A DNA stretch of 64,000 nt from Paguma larvata. Its lineage: Eukaryota; Chordata; Mammalia; Carnivora; Viverridae. The stretch is from positions 76,915,312 to 76,979,311 of the forward strand of contig CM057826.1 in NCBI GenBank assembly GCA_030068075.1. Reading direction: 5' to 3'. Made by a program: the position numbers and the translations under genes. The notes under the pieces were generated by a model that was given only the letters and a program-made list of their open reading frames with translations, made no database searches and had not been told where the DNA came from. Positions 12,611 through 26,000 of this stretch are shown here, one piece after another (positions within the stretch are counted from its first letter, which is position 1; each line of letters begins with the position of its first letter).

Positions 12611-13439
12611 AATGTTGGCAGACTATTTGGAAAGCACTAAAGCAAAGAAATCGGTCAGTCACCAGGCCTACAAATGAGAAAAACTTAACAACCCAACTTC
12701 AAAACTATATTCAAACACCTTAAAAACAAAACAAAACGAACAAACAAAAACAAAAAGGAAACAAACAAAAAAACCAAACACACACCTTTTTAGTAAATGA
12801 AGGAACTTTAGTTTGCAAGCTGGGCCACATCCTCCTTTCAAGTACAAGTCTGTCTCCCTTTGATATTTATGAAGTTTGTACATAAGGAAATTTAGATTCA
12901 AAAATGTAAGGAAATCTAGATCCCAAAGTGAGGAGTGTTCCTACTTGGAGGAGTGTTCCTACTTTGAACAACTAAAAAACTGCCAGAGAATTATATGAAA
13001 CAGTGGTTTTCAGACCCTGGGCACCAGGCAGTATGATATTCCCCGTAAGGGAAACAAGAGAGGGGAACCCTAGGGCTTACTGCCTGGAGAGTTTCCAGGC
13101 TGCCTGAACGTGGAAAGTGGAGAGGAACCCAGGCAGAAGTCATCAATCTCTATGCGTTGAGGAGGTAGAGCTGCGAGTTCCACAGACCAAGGGGACTAAT
13201 GGGGTTCACAGGGAGAGCACCAGAAAGAGAGCTGCTAGAGAGAGCCCAGAGATCTGCATGCACATGCATGCCATGTGGAAACCCCAAGTCTGGGTAAAGA
13301 ACACCCAGAAGGAGGAGAGGTATAATCCCTCGGGCTCCCACAGACCAGGAATAGAGTATGTTCCCGGCAGTCAGGATCATTGGCAGCGTCTGCAGAAGGA
13401 TAAATTAGTCTTCCTCTAAAGGCTGCTCTGGTCCAGCCA

Positions 13440-14250
13440 AACAAAGCTTAAAAGCAAACCTTAAGTTATTTCCAGGTAACTGCAGTGTGTCCCAGAACAC
13501 AGCTCAACAAACAAGCACCCAACAGGATGAAATTCGCATCTATCTGGCATCTAATAAAAAATTACAAGGCACGCATAGAAGCAGAAAAATGCAACTTTAT
13601 TTTCCATAGGTAGGAAAATATAATGTTCAAAAGCATAGTATCTTGATTGCGGTGCTGGCTACCCAAATCCATACATATAATAAAGTGGCAGAGAACTTAC
13701 ATACACATGTTGTTCTAATGTCAGTTTTCTACTTTTGATGCTGTACAGTAACTACAAAAGATGTAAACAATGGGAAAACAGTGGGTAAACACGAGTACAG
13801 GGGACCTCTCCATACTATCGTCACGACTTCCCGAGAATCTAATTATTTCAAAATAAAAAACTTTTTAAAAGTAAGTTAAGGAGAGACATGAAAGGCATTT
13901 TCTTAAAAACCACCCAAATCAAACTGCTAAAGATATAAAATGCAATGTCTGAGATGAAAAATATACCGGGATTAAGACCTGATGAGATACCACACAAGAA
14001 ACGATTAGTGAACGTGGGCACATAGCAATGGAAACTACCCGAAATGAAACAGCAAGCAAAGACTAGAGGCTAGGGAAGAGAGGATCAGTGAGCTGTGGGC
14101 AACTTTGAGCAGCTAATATGTGTATAATTGTAGCCTCCAAAGAAGAGGAGAGAGATGGAGACAAACCAAAACATATGAAGAAGTAATGGCCAATCATTTC
14201 CAAATGTGATGAACCCGCCAATCCATGAAGGTTAACAAATCCAAGTAGGA
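13440..14250 (+). repeat. L1 fragment (5' / ORF1-proximal)
   Basis: Resembles the L1M 5' part: tctggcatctaataaaaaattac, ggcacgcatagaagcagaaaaat, agatgaaaaatatacc, cgattagtgaacgtgggcac, gatcagtgagctgtgggcaac and tcatttccaaatgtgatgaa in the consensus order. Frames are broken; no ORF1 remains. Confidence 0.7.
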
Positions 14251-14258
14251 ATGAGGGT

Positions 14259-14513
14259 TTGGGTATGAATAAAGGGGCAAGTTGGTTTTTAGACGCCCAT
14301 CCCTCAAAGTCTTCCAGTGATGATGAATACTACTGGGGGGCAAGAGCTCTGTCTCCTGCCCCAGCGGACATACTGTCTTTGCCTTCCAGGGAGTTGGTCA
14401 GAGTTCCTACAGCCACAAATCCAGTGATTCCTTCTCCATCCAAAGAGAATGAAAAAGGAACCAGTTCACCTTTCTACCAAAGTAATGGCAAATATTCTCT
14501 GGGGAGCCCGTAA
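14259..14513 (+). other. Unassigned 84-codon open frame
   Basis: ATG to TAA frame next to an L1 fragment, within CAST intron 2 and antisense to it. Composition is S/P/K-rich with an acidic patch (SSSDDEYYW) and a stretch like SPSKENEKGTSSPFYQSNG, which is less repetitive than the SINE-derived frames in this window. I recognise no domain and no family. It may be chance, an L1-linked 3' transduction, or a fragment of a retrocopy. No poly-A tail or target duplication was seen. Confidence 0.2.
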
Positions 14514-15044
14514 GAGCACAGGCTAGGGGGTTCTCTAGCTCACAATGATCTGTAAGGAACAGATCAAATATTAACAGGTGACAAAATTTTTGAGCACACA
14601 GATATACAAGAACTTATGCATTAAATGAGTATTGAAATCCTCAAAGGTTCAATGTGGCTGCTAGCATGCTCAAATAATTTCTCCAGATATTTTCGTAACT
14701 CTTTGTTCAACTGTTTTCAGAAACTGCAATACATTATTTGATTATCCTTGGATGCAAAACAAATTTAAGTTTTTGAAACTACCAAAAACTAATCAGATTC
14801 ATATGTGGGAAATATGGGAAAGCTATTTAACTGGATAATACTTATTTTAGTGAAAAAAATATTGAGGGAAAGATGAAATTCTTTTGTGTTCTAAATGTAA
14901 AAGTAGAATTAGTTTCAATATTATTTGAACAATGGAAAACATCTTAACTATGTAAATTTTCAGGTGACCACTGGATTTCATTTTATTGATATGAAGTCAC
15001 CATTTTCTTTCCTTTTTCATACCTCTTGCATACAGATGCTTCTT

Positions 15045-15256
15045 TTTTTTAAAAATATTTTTAATGTTTATTTATTTTTAAGAGAAAGAGATCACAAGAG
15101 ACCATAAGAGAAGGAGACATAGAATCTGAAGCATGCTCCGGGCCCCGAGCTGTCAGCACAGAGCCTGCCTGATGCGGGGTTCAAACTCACAATCCATGAG
15201 ATCATGACCTGAGCCGAAGTCAGATACTTAAACAACTGAGCCACCCAAGCGCCCCT
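15045..15256 (-). mobile_element. CAN-SINE with 11-bp target duplication
   Basis: Minus copy flanked by agatgcttctt at 15034-15044 and 15257-15267. Confidence 0.94.
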
Positions 15257-15279
15257 AGATGCTTCTTAAAATCAGTATA

Positions 15280-15435
15280 AGAGGGGAGGTGTGTGGGGGC
15301 ATGGGTGACAGACATAAGGGGGATTAAGAGTATACTTATTGTGATGAGCAATGAATAATGTATAGAATTGTTGAATCATATTGTACACCTGAAACTAATA
15401 AAACTGTACATTAATTGTACTTCAATAAAAAAATT
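15280..15435 (+). mobile_element. L1 3' end
   Basis: Carnivore-type L1 tail: gatgagcaatgaataatgtat, agaattgttgaatcatattg, tacacctgaaactaataaaac and an A-rich end at about 15432. Heavily 5'-truncated. Confidence 0.8.
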
Positions 15436-16254
15436 AGTATAAGAAAGCTATGGTCAGAGATTAATTGATAGTTTTTTTTTTCTTTCTTAGCATTTTCTAA
15501 TCAGTGCATTTTTAGATCAGTGGTTTCTTAGACTTGATGAAATGCAGTAGTTTTCAGGATAAAAACTCTCATTAAAATATGTTTTGACATATTTGTTAAC
15601 AAATCAGTTCCATTACTTAATAGTTACCCTATAAAATGACAAGTTTTGTGAAAACACGTGCTTTATTGGAAAACAGTTATCTAGAAAATGATGGTCTTTC
15701 AAAAGGGTAAGCAAATCCCTCAACACTACCAATTATAAAGCTTGACTCTTATCTACAAATGTTCCTTTATACCACGGTTGTAAATAGTCTACAAATAAGT
15801 ACGAGTTGCCTTTATTACCAAAGGAAGTATAAATGTATGCCACCACAAATGTAATGTAATACACAGAATATATTTGCCCCTGAGAAACACTAATAAATAA
15901 GTCATAATGAATAAATCTTACCATTAACTCATTGCATAGAAATTCACTTATTGAGTGAAATGCCTCATGCACAATGGTCTTAATAGCACACACTATGGTA
16001 GCTGCACTTCACTGAGTGTGGTTATTTTCTAAGTACTCAGTACCCACACATCATCTCCAAGCCAACTCAAGTCTTTCTAGTCCTGAGGTGGCTGTCTTGC
16101 CAAGCAGCCCGAACGCTAGCCTTCTCCTAACTAGGTGTCTGCTGTGACTCGACTTTCCTCCACATTGCATTTCCGACCCCATAGAGAGGGAATAGCTGTC
16201 CCTACACTTTCTTACATTTCAGATTCAAGGAAACTGGAATGATTTAATCTTTCT

Positions 16255-16450
16255 TTTTTAACTTATTTTTTTACTAAAGTATACTTGACACACAACATTA
16301 CATTACTTTCAAGGGTACAACACAGAGATCCCACAACTTCAAGTGTTATGTTGTGCTCACCACACACCACAAGTGCAACGACCCTCTGTCACACATGCTA
16401 TTACGATATCATTGGCTATATTCCCTACACTGTGCCTTTTATTCCCATGG
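16255..16450 (-). mobile_element. L1 fragment (3' UTR part)
   Basis: The order aaagtatacttgacacacaac, ttactttcaagggtacaac, cacaagtgcaacgaccctctg and tgctattacgatatcattgg matches the inverted tail of older L1 elements. No coding capacity. Confidence 0.7.
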
Positions 16451-16659
16451 AATGACTTAATATAAACTTTATATTTAATATAAACTTTATAAACTTCTTG
16501 AATGAAAAGAGGGGTACAACATAAGGAAGAAAGAAGGAAAGATTTACAAAAATTGACAATAGTAGTAAGAAAGTTTATGGTGTTACCTTAAATAGAATTC
16601 TTAACATAGGTAATTTTATGAATACTATCAAGATACTAGTTAAAAGCATAGAGTGTAAA

Positions 16660-16790
16660 CTGAGTCAATTCTGGGCTTCACTACCGAATACCTGTATAAC
16701 CTTGGACAAGTTATTTAACCAAGCTTTCCCTCAATTTCCTCACCAGGAGAATGAGATTATTATAAGAGGGGTGCGTGTATGTGTGTATAA
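16660..16790 (+). repeat. MIR element
   Basis: Pattern tgtataaccttggacaagtta, then ccctcaatttcctcaccagg and agaatgagattattataag. Confidence 0.7.
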
Positions 16791-17350
16791 TGCCTATATT
16801 TGTGTTAGTTATTATTATCAAGTGCTCTCTAGTTCTCAACTACCTTTACCAATAGTAGTGCTAGATAATTCTCTTCTCCTCTTGTCAAAATACTTCTCAC
16901 TAAGGTGTTAATAATTAATACATTATCTCTCCTAGGAATACCTAGAATTTAAAAGGGGAGCCTGGGGAAGGCAGTGTTTAACTCAAAGGTTAAGTAAGTT
17001 GCTAATGGTGGAATTACAGACACCAACAACAAAGTAACTGGGAAAATATTATGGCATGGTACCTCCTAAATACATCTACTCAACAAGATTGCCCCTTCAG
17101 GCTGGGGGTGGCGTGTACCTCTAAATGTCTTTAAATTGCATGACATTTTGGAGTACCTTTTGTACACACATATGTGTGCACTTTTCAGAGGGAAAGATCA
17201 GTTTTCATCAGATTCCAAAGGGACTATGAACTAAAAATCATTATGAATCCTTGCCCTCTAAGCTACCTTATCCTCTGTCCATATGTAAGAGACACACTTC
17301 TAGTCAAACATGCACATTTGCTCGTCTCTCTGCATAGGCGAGTGCATTCG

Positions 17351-17354
17351 CGTG

Positions 17355-17401
<47 letters not shown>
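17351..17401 (+). repeat. (CA)n microsatellite with CG-rich border
   Basis: About twenty CA units preceded by gtgcgcgcg. The alternating purine-pyrimidine run is a potential Z-DNA former. Followed directly by a CAG/CAA-rich stretch. Confidence 0.95.
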
Positions 17402-17639
17402 CAGCAACAGCAGCCGCTGCCACCTTGCTCTGGAAGGATCTCATAGGGGTTTCAAAGAAAAACGGCTCGCATCTAAAATACTTCTCTCTTTAAGGTCTAA
17501 GCAGACATATCCAGAGATTTGGTTCTGATCTCTGTTAAAAACACTCTCTTTAATTATTCTTTTATTACCTGATGATATGTATTCTTTTCTTTCTGATTAA
17601 AAAAATACATTTAGAATAAAAAGTAGAAAAAAGGATATG

Positions 17640-18065
17640 TAAATTACTCAATCTCCTGTCAATCAAGACTGCTACTTTCAGTTATTTTTCTATTCTTGTG
17701 TAAACACAAAAATATGCACCATGTTATAAATACATTATATAAGTGAAATTGCAATTCCTTCATCTTTTTTTTTAACCTAACATAAACACTTTTCTCTATC
17801 CCTAAATGCTCTTTAAAGCATGGTGTGAAAGATACCTCAGTTACTACATCTGTGTCGTAACTTCACCAATTCATTACTGCCATACATTTGTTTCTCTCCT
17901 AGTTTGTTGTTTGTTATTATAAATATAGTGATGAAAATCCTTCTGCCATCATGTACACCTCTGATTATGCACTTGAAACAAATTCGCAGACTGGGAATAT
18001 CTGGATAAAAAAGGATGAATTGTTTTTCTTATTCAAGGCTCTCAGTTATTTGCCATTTTAAAATA
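17640..18065 (-). repeat. Probable old L1 fragment
   Basis: Resembles the inverted L1 3' region: gtttgttattataaatatagtgatg, a gcacttgaaacaaattcgcag block, ctgggaatatctggat and tatttgccattttaaaa. Diverged. Confidence 0.5.
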
Positions 18066-18082
18066 TTGTTTCTGTTTTTCTT

Positions 18083-18330
18083 TTTTTAAAAAAAACATTT
18101 ATTTTATTTTTTTGAGACATAGAGACAGAGCGTGAGCAGGAGAAGGGCAGAGAGAGAGGGAGACACAGAATCTGAAGCTGGCTCCAGGCTCTGAGCTGTC
18201 AGCACAGAGCCCGACACAGGGCTCGAACTCACAGACCGCAAGATCATGACCTGAGCTGAAAACACAGACCACGAGATGATGACCTGAGCTGTCGGCCGCT
18301 TAACCAAATGAGCCACCCGGGCACCCCCAC
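18083..18330 (-). mobile_element. CAN-SINE with internal 33-bp duplication
   Basis: Flanked by ttctgtttttctt at 18070-18082 and 18331-18343. Inside, the segment 18230-18258 is repeated at 18263-18291 (cacagacc...gacctgagctg) with a few changes, making this copy longer than its neighbours. Confidence 0.93.
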
Positions 18331-19986
18331 TTCTGTTTTTCTTAAAGGAAGAGTTTAATCATATAGATTTCCAATCTTATAATTTGGAAGTTTTCAAATA
18401 GTTGAAGAAAATTTATATAAGAAGTCAAAATCAAGCCTCCTTCTTAAAATACATGCACATACATACCCCTAACATATGCTAATTTAGAAAGACAAAGTCA
18501 ACAATGTATCATCCCTGCTAAGGTTAGAAATATTTTATTCCCTCATTTTTTGAACACTACCACACCAAAGAATTTCCTCCTTTAGCCACTGGGTGTCCCC
18601 TGAACTATGTGTTTAGCATTCAGGCCGATACCATCACACCTAATGAGTATCTCCGCAAGCTCTTGTCCCTACAGCTGGTCCTAAGAACCTTCATTATCTT
18701 CTAAATGCATTATTTTAAAATCTGTTAGTCATTCAGCTTCCTATTCAACGTGCATTATTCAGTGACATAGATGTTTAGTTTCAGATTTTTCAGAGTCTAC
18801 TAGTATTTTAAGAAAGTACAAAAAAGTAAGTCACAAAATTGCATTCAATGAAACAACATTGAACCCAAGTATGAAGTGAAACCAAAATTGGAACGTGAAT
18901 ATAAAAGTACTTAAGATTTCAATTTCCAAAAATTTCCCAAAAAATTTCCAAAACTTCTGCTCCTTGAGTTCTAATTAGACCACTCAGGAATTGATTGAAG
19001 CTTGATTTAGAAAAGAAAGAGCTGGAGGATGCTAACCTTAATGTGAATAACCAACCAAGAAGCCTGAAGTCCTAATGATTAAGATAAACATACATTTAGA
19101 ATTCACTTCTGAGTTCTTTCCAAATAATGTCTTTCTTATTTGATATTGCTCAATTAACAAGTGAATGCCTTTACCTATGAACAACTGGCAAACATTCAAG
19201 AAATCTGTAACATGTGATGCATCTAGGCCACACATATCTTTTTGTATAAGTGAACACTGATTTCAGCTTTTTTTTTTTGCTTTACCGACGTTCATTACAT
19301 AACTCCATGTACATTGAAGAGTCATCAGTACAGATCTCCACTTACTCAGTACCCGCCCAATAGTAAAAGAGATAGCTCCAAAGAAGACAAACAATATCCC
19401 AATCTCCAGTCAAGGGTCTTTCCACAGCCTCTGTAATTCTGCAATTACCAGCTTAGACCCTTCCAGTCTTCCCATTAATGACAATGCAACACCCAGGTTC
19501 CCCTACCTTTTAATTGCTTCTTCTTTGACCTATTCACAGATTTCTCCTTCCTATCTCCCCTATACAGGCATTTATCAACATTTGCTTTTGGTTTCCCTCC
19601 TCTCTCTCTGTACACTCTTTTCTTCAATAATTTCAAACAAGAATTTTGACAGTGAGGGTTAGAAAGAAAGATAGAATGGGAGCTTGAGCAATTTCGAAGG
19701 ATATATTTTGAAACAGTTTATGATGAAAAAGACTGAACTAATATGTAGTATAAAGAGGAGTCACTAAACAAAGAGGAAAAGAAAGAAGGAATAGCTGCCT
19801 GGACAAGGTCCTAGGAAAAGTAGGAAAAAATGGGGTTAGTACTTGCTCCCTCCAACCAAAGGCACCCGCATGATTCAATGACTCTTTGAAACCGCAGCAC
19901 TCTTAATGTGCTTCATAGTCATACCATCCCCAGAACACGGCAGGGCAGAGTGGGCTCAAGGGGCAGGGTGCAAAGATCATCTAAAA

Positions 19987-20176
19987 AGAAAGAAAAAAGA
20001 AGGAAGGAAGGAAGGAAGGAAGGAAGGAAGGAAGGAAGGAAGGAAGGAAGGAAGGAAGGAAGGAAGGGAGGAAGGGAGGAAGGAAGGGAGGGAGGAAGGG
20101 AGGGAGGAAGGGAGGAAGGGAGGGAGGAAGGGAGGGAGGAAGGGAGGGAGGAAGGGAGGAAGAAAAGAGAAAGAGA
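19987..20176 (+). repeat. Long GGAA/GGGA purine tract
   Basis: About 190 bp of pure purine on the + strand. The first part is regular GGAA repeats; the second alternates GGGA and GGAA blocks. It creates spurious lysine/glycine and proline/leucine open frames. Confidence 0.97.
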
Positions 20177-20245
20177 ACCAAAAACAAGACACAAATGCTT
20201 GTGTGTGCCAAGCACTGTGCTATGCACTCTATAAGTATTATCTTG

Positions 20246-20407
20246 GGGCACCTGGGTGGCTCAGTTGGTTAAGTGCCTGACTCTTGATTTTGGCTCAGAT
20301 TATGATCTCACAGGAGTGAGATCGAGCCTTGGGCATGGAGCCTGCTTGGGATTCTCTCTCTCTCAGTCACTCCCCTGCTTGTGCTCTCTCTCTCTTAAAA
20401 AAAAAAT
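20246..20407 (+). mobile_element. CAN-SINE, short, plus (outer of nested pair)
   Basis: Head ggggcacctgggtggctcag, lacking part of the middle. Its A-rich tail was hit by the next SINE. Outer flanks attatct occur at 20237 and near 20658. Confidence 0.9.
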
Positions 20408-20420
20408 AATAATTTTTTTA

Positions 20421-20638
20421 ATGTTTTTTTTTAACATTTTAATTTATTATTGAGAGACAGAGAGAGACAGAGCATGAGCAGGGCAGGGGCAAGAGATGGG
20501 GAGACACAGAATCTGAAGGAGGCTCCAGGCTCTGAGCTGTCAGCACAGAGCCCGACGTGGGGCTCGAACTAACAAACTGCGAGATCATGACCTGAGCCGA
20601 AGTCAGCCACTTAACCAACTGAGCCACCCAGGCGCCCC
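20421..20638 (-). mobile_element. CAN-SINE inserted in the tail of another
   Basis: Minus copy flanked by aataattttttta at 20408-20420 and aataatttttta at 20639-20650. It is therefore younger than the plus copy to its left. Confidence 0.93.
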
Positions 20639-22845
20639 AATAATTTTTTAAAAAAGAATTATCTCAGTGTTACTCAAAATGTATTCAGAAGACCACTGAC
20701 ATAAGAGTCACCTGAAGTAACTGGGAAAAACAAAACAAAAAGTAGTAATAGAGAGTTTTTAATAGTTTTTTATGATACTAATACACTGCTCTATACATTT
20801 GCTAAGCATTCAGTAATAATGGTGATTGAAACATAAAAGACTTGATGACATCAACTTTCCTTTAGGTTTTGCTTTCACAAATGAACTGTTTTTAAAAGGC
20901 TGTAATAAGCTATTAGGCACACTGTTTTATGATAAAATGTTGCAGACTTTATGACAAGAATCATACATTTGCAGTCCTCAGATGAAACTGGTATTTTGCT
21001 ATGGGCATGATGTCAGGTTATTGTCCCTTTTCAATCAGTCATGCCATTATCTTTGAGAAGTTAATAAAATAAGGAGAAGAATGAAAATAAATAGATAATT
21101 TAAAATAGTATATTTCAGGAATAATATTTCATCAATTGTCCATCAGGGTTCCAGGACTTACGATTTACTCTGAAGTCAGTAAATTTAACTTCCATTTAGT
21201 TTCTTTGATATTTTGTTAACATTTGATTCCAATTCCATATGACATAAGGTACAACCTTTTCAGAGACAATTTTGGTGAGATCTAAGGTCTTAGATAATTA
21301 GGCTCAAAAATTCAAAGCACAATATTATGAAGGGCATACTATCACTGCATGATATAATGTTGATACTTTTATGTGCTCACTCATAACGGCAAAGTACTTC
21401 TTGTTTTTTACTAGCCATTCGCTATCCAATGACACAATAATTCGTGTACCACGGATGCTTGATTTAAAAGCACATTATTATCATATTCTTTATTAAAAGT
21501 GTATCCTTAGCTTCTGATAAAATAATTCATTGAATGATGATGCATAAGGTCTTTACTTTCTAGCCATTGGCATATGTTCTGGGTGCTACATGTAGTATGG
21601 TGGTGTTTTTTAAACAAAACAGCTACTAAGCTTCATGAACTACCAAACTTTCCTCCTTTTTTCATGGCAAAGGCTCTGCAATATATAATCAACAAAAGAT
21701 TTACATCCTGTCCCATCTCATGGTTAGAAATCAATAAGAGACTGCCTTTTCTTGCCATGAGGGCTAAACCAAAGTAAGAGCAAAAATTAAGTAAGACATT
21801 TTCCGGAAAGAAAATTAATAAAGAGAAACAGGTATATACGCACATCCTGGCAATTTTTTTAAACTATAAGAACAAATGACAACAAAATCGTATATGCAAC
21901 AAGGCAGGAAAAAAGAGTTTATAAAAATAAATTAAAATTAGGCTTCCCCAGACATCTCTACAGCACAGAAAGCCAGAAAATCATGGAGCAACATGTATAG
22001 AATTTTGAGGGAACAGAACTGCCCGCCAAAGGTGTTGCACAATTTTGTATTTATTTCTCACGTGAAGCCAGCACAAAAGCATGCTCAGAAAATCACCATC
22101 CGTGCTCCCTTCCTGAAAAAATTATGTTTAAAAATATTCCAGCCAATGAAAAAATGAATTGAAATTTAGAACTAAAAACAAAAATAAGGAAACTGTAGTC
22201 CAAAAGAATTTCTGGAGCTTCTCTTAGAGAGTTTAACCTGCCAAATCAGCCACGCAGTTGGATTCTGGGCTGCCTGCTGGCGTATGGCTGTCCTGGTGAG
22301 CCAAGTGGGACTGAGCTTAGGGGACTCTCTTTGGTTTTGCCTCTTTCTTGGCACTGGGACATGAATGAGCTTGTGGTTACACCACAGTCAACTCACAATT
22401 AACATGGCCTTTTTTTTCATGACCGATAATCCCTTTAAACAATATATGCTGTACTACTCTTCCAGAATTCTCTAACAGCTAAATCACTTGTTTGTGGGAA
22501 CACTGTCCCAGAAGCCTTTTTGAAGATGTGTTTCTCCCTCAAAAACACAGCACAAAATAAAGACCAGATTGCCCTTTAAAATGCCAAGATACCTGAATAA
22601 TGATTTTCTTAAAATCTACACGATGATGACTCTTTTTAATTGGAAAAAATTGATCTTTCACAAATTATTTATCCTTTTCTAGGCTCTGCTAATGATGTTT
22701 CTTTGTTATCTCAGCTTAAACATAATATATGCACAGAGAAAAAAGATGTAGGGAAATACACCACGATGGAAGTAGCGGCCATCTCTGTAGGTGCTAGAAG
22801 GGTACATGATAGTATCTTTTCTTTGAAGTCTTCAGTATTTTCTTG

Positions 22846-23058
22846 GGGCATCTGGGTGACTTAAAAGTTTCTGCTCTTGATCTTGGCTCAGGGCGTGACC
22901 TCACAGTTTTTGAGTTTAGGCCCCACATAGGGCTTCACGATCAAGGCCTACAGAGCCTGCTTGGAATTGTCTCTCTCCCTCTCTCTCTCTCCCTCTGTCC
23001 CTCCCCGGCTTATGTGCTCTGTCTCTCAGAATTCATAAATAAACTTAAAAAAAAAAGC
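22846..23058 (+). mobile_element. CAN-SINE, diverged
   Basis: Head ggggcatctgggtgactta, with several changes. Flanks tcagtattttct and ttagtattttct. Confidence 0.88.
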
Positions 23059-26000
23059 CTTTAGTATTTTCTCAATTTTCTTCAATGATTATGGTTTAGC
23101 TGTATAATTATTAAAAAGTTGCTTAAATCAGCATATACGTTAAGTATGAACATGGATATTATCACATTAATTTAAGAATACACACAAAATTTCATATCAA
23201 TAGTTATAATGAAGTGGTAGACTAGGCAACACTGTTTTTATGATTTAACAAAGTACACATTGTTTTTGTGATTTAAAAAAAAAAAAAGACCAATTTCATT
23301 AAGAGGAAAAGTGTAAAAACTGCTGGAGTCATTCAATACTTTATGCCTTTTAGAAGGAAGGTAAATACTGAGGAAAAAAATCCCACCAGTCCTATTATTT
23401 ATGGTAAAGAAAATCTATCTTTTCCTCTAAGGCGCGATTTCTATCCTCTTCTGTTTATAGCTCCCGTTTGAGTCATAAAAATATACCTATTATTATATCT
23501 GAGTTCTTATAATTGGCTCTAAAAGATTGTGCCCATCTTTGCTTTAAATTCCATTCCTCAGGCCTTCACTGAAATCTGTTGCTCAAATGATCATACTCCC
23601 CCAGTGTGGCCAGAATGTGGGAGTCAAATACTTTAGATTTGACTGCAGGTTTGGAAAGGCTTCTCTGCTCCAGCGTTTTTAAAGGGGCTGACGTTAAGTG
23701 TTCCCATTTTTCCTTTTCCTGCTCTAGTCATTTTATCTTTGGTTTATTAATGCATGCAACTTTTAGTTTTGTAACTCCTCTACATCTGAGGAGGTCTTAC
23801 CCAGTTCATAATGACTGGTATAAAGAAATAAGTGAATACATTCTAGACAGTCGCTCTAGTCCAGTTTCAAGCATTTGTATTGCAAACGCAACATGACGAA
23901 TGATATTTTGGTTTTAAGATTCTGTTAAAATTGCTGCCAACTTCTTAGGATCACGTAGTGGCTATATAGGGGTGAAATTGCAAACAAATAAAAACTATTT
24001 AATGATTTCAGAAGAGAAAGAGCTCTAACATTCACATAGAGCATTCATCCCCACATATTTTGACAGATGACAACATAATTGTGGTTCCTACCTAACCCTA
24101 ATCATTTTGCTCCTGGTTTTATCTTCCCAAATTCCTCCTACATACCCTTTTTCTTGCACCTCCAAATAAAATGCAGCAGAGTAATAAAGGAAGAAAGAAA
24201 ACAAAGGTCGAAAAGTACCCCTAAGCATAGAAAGCACACTTCCAAACTGACTTCATTTCAAAGGACTGGGTTTCTCTGTGGAACCCTAGCCTATGTTTGC
24301 ATGTTATTAGAGCATGTTATTTAAACTTTGGAAGTATATACTAGTCTCAAAATGGATTAACAAAACCCAAACTAAGCTTCTGAGTCTCACTTCTTGTTCA
24401 AAAGAGCAGTGGTAAGAGAGTATTTGGGAGAACGGATTAGTTTGAGGAAATCTCCCTCTGGTAATTTTGAGAAGGAAAGAGAATGGTAACCAATCGAGGA
24501 CGGTAGGCAGGGTTGATAACAAATCCAAATCACACATGGTGTCAAAACTGTGAATACAAAGGCCAAAAGAATGCCTCATATGAGTTTACTCGAATTGTCT
24601 CCTGGGCCACAGTATCATCAATGACTTATCTGTATGTAACATAAAGAATTAGAGATTCCCTGGGGACAGATCATATTAGAAATATATCTTGACTACCAAG
24701 TCATCCCAACTCACAGGTGTGTCTACCCTATCAAACAGATATGGACTGAATTTGAGGGAATAATAAACAATCTTCAGCCCCAGACCATACGAAAATCTAC
24801 AGTGACTTAACGCAGTAGGGGCAGGAAAAAGCCTCCAACCCCTCTTTACTTCTGCTAGTCAGGACAGGGCAAAATAGACCAGTATGTCCAGGCTCAGCAC
24901 AAGAACAAGGGCTGTAAACCTGAATTTCTCAGAAATGTTTTGGAACAATGTCAGAATTCTTTGAATTGCTGATAAAGAGAAGAAAAATCCCTTCTTCCTT
25001 TTCTTGAGGTAGAAGTTCAGCCTTTTGGTTTCGAACTTAAAAGTATAGTCTGCCTCTACTAACACAGAAATCTTGACCTGTCCCCTGGCTACATTTGTAA
25101 CAGGGCTCCTTTTAGTTTTCTCAAGCCCCTTATAAATATAGAAATAAGGTACTTTATAGTCCAGATATTATATATAAAACAATCCTAACACTGTGCTAGC
25201 AGCTGTTGTCTAAACCAACAATGCCTGTACCTTCAAGATGTAATATTTAAGCTCTCAAGTAATAACATAATTAGTGAGAATACTCCTATGAGAACTAGTC
25301 TACTATTCACTTAACCACATTAGAAAAGATTTTCCTTTTCAAGTAAATAGTTTACTCTTGATTAATATTAATAGAGAATAACATCCAAAATCATTATTTC
25401 CCAGTGTGGAGAATAAAGAAAACACTACAGTTTTCAGATGGGAAATTACTTAATAGATAACTTATCTGGGAGTATACTTAAAAGGTAGGGTAGATAAGGG
25501 AAATGAATAACACTCTATAGCAACTTTCATGCTAGTAAAAGGGTAAAATGTGGTTTTTCATATGGAAATTTATTTTTTAATAATTTAACAAAGAAAGAGG
25601 ATAAAATCTAAGTAAATGTTTACTCTTAACTTTTTAATTTTAAAGAAACAGTTGCCTTCCATGGCAAACTTCATTACAAATTTGCTCATTAACCATCTAA
25701 ATTATATTTTCAAGGATATTAGTAATGAAAATGACAGTAGAAAGTGGAGCGAAACTTAGTGCAGAATCCACAGCAGTTTCTATTCATAACAATCTCCTCC
25801 TATAATGATTTTTTTGAAATATATTAAGTATTTCAAAACTGCAGAAAGAAGAGGAGCAAAATTTCTGAAAACATGTTGATAACATAAGGAAAAATATAAT
25901 GATCACGGTATGCTTTCTAGTTTTCCATGTACCATTCAGGATTTGGCTGTTTTACTAGTTGGAAATGACAACGACAATTTCTATCAAATGAAGATGAGCA

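Noticed and set aside
19906..20280. Overlapping Lys/Gly/Arg and Pro/Leu/Ser-rich frames on both strands
   Set aside because: Translation of the GGAA/GGGA tract in all frames; no real protein.
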